7,422 nucleotides of DNA from Rhodospirillales bacterium (GTDB taxonomy: Bacteria; Pseudomonadota; Alphaproteobacteria; Acetobacterales; Acetobacteraceae): assembly GCA_015654825.1 (NCBI GenBank), contig JAATGE010000229.1, positions 1 to 7,422 of the forward strand, in the 5' to 3' direction. Under the pieces are notes generated by a model, which did no database searches, was not told the DNA's origin, and worked only from the letters and a program-made list of their open reading frames with translations. The translations under genes were made by a program, and so were the position numbers. Below, piece after piece: positions 5,578 through 7,422 of the stretch (the stretch's first letter is position 1; the number at the start of each line of letters is the position of its first letter).

Positions 5578-5600
5578 GGCCAGGGCAGAGCCCTGGCCTT
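5576..5600. terminator. 11-bp perfect hairpin between converging genes, likely bidirectional terminator
   Basis: AAGGCCAGGGC (5576-5586), loop AGA, GCCCTGGCCTT (5590-5600). It lies between the small peptide gene (plus) and the Kup gene (minus), whose stop is eight bases away. The stem is very stable and symmetrical, so it can form in either transcript; only two Ts follow it. It shares the GGGC-AGA-GCCC core with 476-496. Confidence 0.7.
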
Positions 5601-5607
5601 CCTGATC

Positions 5608-7422
5608 CTAAATCGCAATCCTGACCCCCAGCTCCACGACGCGATCGCTGGGAATGCGGAAGAACTCAGTGGCCGGAACGGCGTTGCGGGCCATTAAAAG
5701 GAACAGCCACCGCCGCCAGACCGACATTTTTGGGGCCATGGCGCGCACCAGCGTTTCGCGGCCTAGGAAGTAGCTGGCCTGCATCGGGTCGTAGGCGACG
5801 CCCTGGGCCGTCAGCTCCTCGAGCGCGCGCGGGACGTTGGGGCTTTCCATGAATCCGTAGCGCAGGCGGACGCGGTGAATGCCGGGCGCCAATTGTTCCA
5901 CCTCGGTGCGGCGGCCCGGTTCGGCTTCCGGCTCGTCCAGCGTCGCGACGGTCACGAACAGGACTTTTTCGTGCAGCACCTTGTTGTGCTTCAGGTTGTG
6001 CAGCAGCGCGCCGGGCACGTAGTCCGGCTGGCCGGTGAGGAACACCGCCATGCCGGGCACGCGGATGGTGCGGCTTTGCGGCAGGCGCGCCAGGAAGCTC
6101 GCGAGGGGCAGGCTGTCCTGCTGCCAGCGCGACTGCATCAGGCGGCGGCCCTGTTTCCAGGTGGTCATCATGGCCATCAGGCAGCCACCGAGGGCCAGGG
6201 GGACCCAGCCGCCTTGCACGACCTTGAGCACGTTGGCGGCGAAGAAGGTGCCGTCGATCAGCAGGAAGCCGCCCCAGACGAGGATGGCGGCCCAGCGCGG
6301 CCAGCCGAACTGGCGGCGGAACACGGCGGTGGCGAGGATGCAGGTGCAGATGAACGTGCCGGTGACGGCGATGCCGTAGGCCGAGCCGAGCGCGGCGCTG
6401 CTGCGGAACGAGAACACCAGCACCAGCACACCGATCATCAGTGCGTTGTTTACCTGGGGCACGAAGATCTGGCCCTGCTCGGTGCCGCTGGTGTGGCGCA
6501 CCGTCATGCGCGGCAGGAAGCCGAGCTGCATGCACTGGCGCGCGATGGAGAACGCACCGGAAATCAGCGCCTGGCTGGCGATCACGGTGGCCGCGGTGGC
6601 GAGCACCACCATCGGCAGGCGCAGCACGTGCGGCACCATCAGGTAGAACGGGTTGATCGCCGTTTCCGGGCGGTCCATGACCATCGCGCCCTGGCCGAAA
6701 TAGTTCAGCACCAGCGCCGGCAGTACGAAGAACAGCCAGGCGAGGCGGATCGGCCGGGCGCCGAAATGGCCCATGTCGGCGTAGAGCGCCTCGGCGCCGG
6801 TTACCGCCAGCACCACGGCGCCGAGCACCAGGAAGGCAAAGCCGCCGTGGCGCCAGCAGAACAGCAGCGCATGCTGCGGCCCGATCGCGGCCAGCACCGA
6901 CGGATGCTGCGCGACCTGGATCGCCCCGAGCACGCCGATGGCGCTGAACCACACGACCATGACCGGCCCGAACAGTTTGCCGACCGCGCCGGTGCCGCGG
7001 CTTTGCACAGCGAACAGCAGCACGATCACCACGGCGGACAGCGGCAGGACGAGGTTCTGGGCTTCCGGGAGCGAGACCTCGATGCCCTCGATGGCGGACA
7101 GCACGGAGATGGCGGGCGTAATGACGCCGTCGCCGAACAGCAGGCAGGCGCCGCCGATGCCGAGCAGGGCGATGGTGGCGCGCACGCGGCGGCCGACGGC
7201 GGTGCGCTGGGCCAGGGCCATCAGCGCCAGGATGCCGCCCTCGCCGCGGTTGTCGGCGCGCATGACGAGCAGCACGTATTTGACCGTGACGATGAGGAAC
7301 AGCGACCAGAAGATCAGGCTGAGGCAGCCGAGGATCTCGCCGTTGCCGGCGTGCTTGCCGGGAAACAGCGCCAGCACGCTTTGCAGGGCGTAGAGCGGGC
7401 TGGTGCCGATATCGCCGTAGAC
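5608..7422 (-). CDS. kup: Kup-family potassium uptake transporter, N-terminus cut by window edge
   Basis: Kup proteins import K+ with protons across the inner membrane. The frame is open to the window edge and gives 604 residues plus TAG (5608-5610); only about 15-40 N-terminal residues should be missing. It begins [16 protein letters not shown], the hallmark first-helix motif. Then come [17 protein letters not shown] (from residue 48), [17 protein letters not shown] (97-113), [38 protein letters not shown] and YGIAVTGTF, in the family order. The first ~430 residues form about 12 membrane helices; the remaining ~170 are the usual cytoplasmic C-terminal domain ([45 protein letters not shown]). 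No frame break or lost motif is seen. Its start and any upstream control lie outside the window. It converges on the small peptide gene and shares its terminator. Confidence 0.97.
   Translation of the reverse strand, partial: VYGDIGTSPLYALQSVLALFPGKHAGNGEILGCLSLIFWSLFLIVTVKYVLLVMRADNRGEGGILALMALAQRTAVGRRVRATIALLGIGGACLLFGDGVITPAISVLSAIEGIEVSLPEAQNLVLPLSAVVIVLLFAVQSRGTGAVGKLFGPVMVVWFSAIGVLGAIQVAQHPSVLAAIGPQHALLFCWRHGGFAFLVLGAVVLAVTGAEALYADMGHFGARPIRLAWLFFVLPALVLNYFGQGAMVMDRPETAINPFYLMVPHVLRLPMVVLATAATVIASQALISGAFSIARQCMQLGFLPRMTVRHTSGTEQGQIFVPQVNNALMIGVLVLVFSFRSSAALGSAYGIAVTGTFICTCILATAVFRRQFGWPRWAAILVWGGFLLIDGTFFAANVLKVVQGGWVPLALGGCLMAMMTTWKQGRRLMQSRWQQDSLPLASFLARLPQSRTIRVPGMAVFLTGQPDYVPGALLHNLKHNKVLHEKVLFVTVATLDEPEAEPGRRTEVEQLAPGIHRVRLRYGFMESPNVPRALEELTAQGVAYDPMQASYFLGRETLVRAMAPKMSVWRRWLFLLMARNAVPATEFFRIPSDRVVELGVRIAI

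Noticed and set aside
5666..6952. 428-codon second minus-strand frame within kup.
   Set aside because: Arg/Ala/Pro-rich, no motifs, and entirely inside the well-supported Kup frame.

Overview
This window is GC-rich with dense, compact genes and a run of housekeeping genes in the order trpB-trpA-accD-folC. That order and the protein sequences point to an alphaproteobacterium, probably an Acetobacteraceae-type member of the Rhodospirillales. The family-level placement is inferred from memory of similar proteins, not from a search.

Layout. (1) Positions 1-3572, plus strand: the 3' end of trpB, then trpA, accD and folC, which look like one operon. trpA/accD and accD/folC overlap by ATGA. trpB and trpA are instead separated by 112 bases that hold three consecutive hairpins. 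A 39-codon reading frame bridges that gap and overlaps trpB and trpA by ATGA at its two ends. (2) Positions 3607-4521, minus strand: a small winged-helix-like protein followed by a three-helix membrane protein whose frame is broken by one extra base near 4170. (3) Positions 4660-5349, plus strand: an FAH-family hydrolase with a TTG start and a very strong ribosome binding site, divergent from the small pair across a palindrome-rich 138-base gap. (4) Positions 5473-5577, plus strand: a 34-residue peptide that looks like a signal peptide. Its leader carries a 10-bp inverted repeat, and its end runs into a strong hairpin. (5) Positions 5608-7422, minus strand: a Kup-family potassium transporter lacking only its extreme N-terminus. 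It converges on the same hairpin.

The left-hand genes link the last two steps of tryptophan synthesis (TrpA/TrpB) to fatty-acid synthesis (AccD) and folate polyglutamylation (FolC). The main oddities are an in-frame TAG in trpB, unusual residues at normally conserved TrpA sites, the double-overlap bridging frame, and a two-copy hairpin family with a GGGC-AGA-GCCC core. No phage, CRISPR, insertion sequence, tRNA or rRNA was seen. I found no convincing multi-gene novel system. The trpB-trpA junction is the most unusual part.
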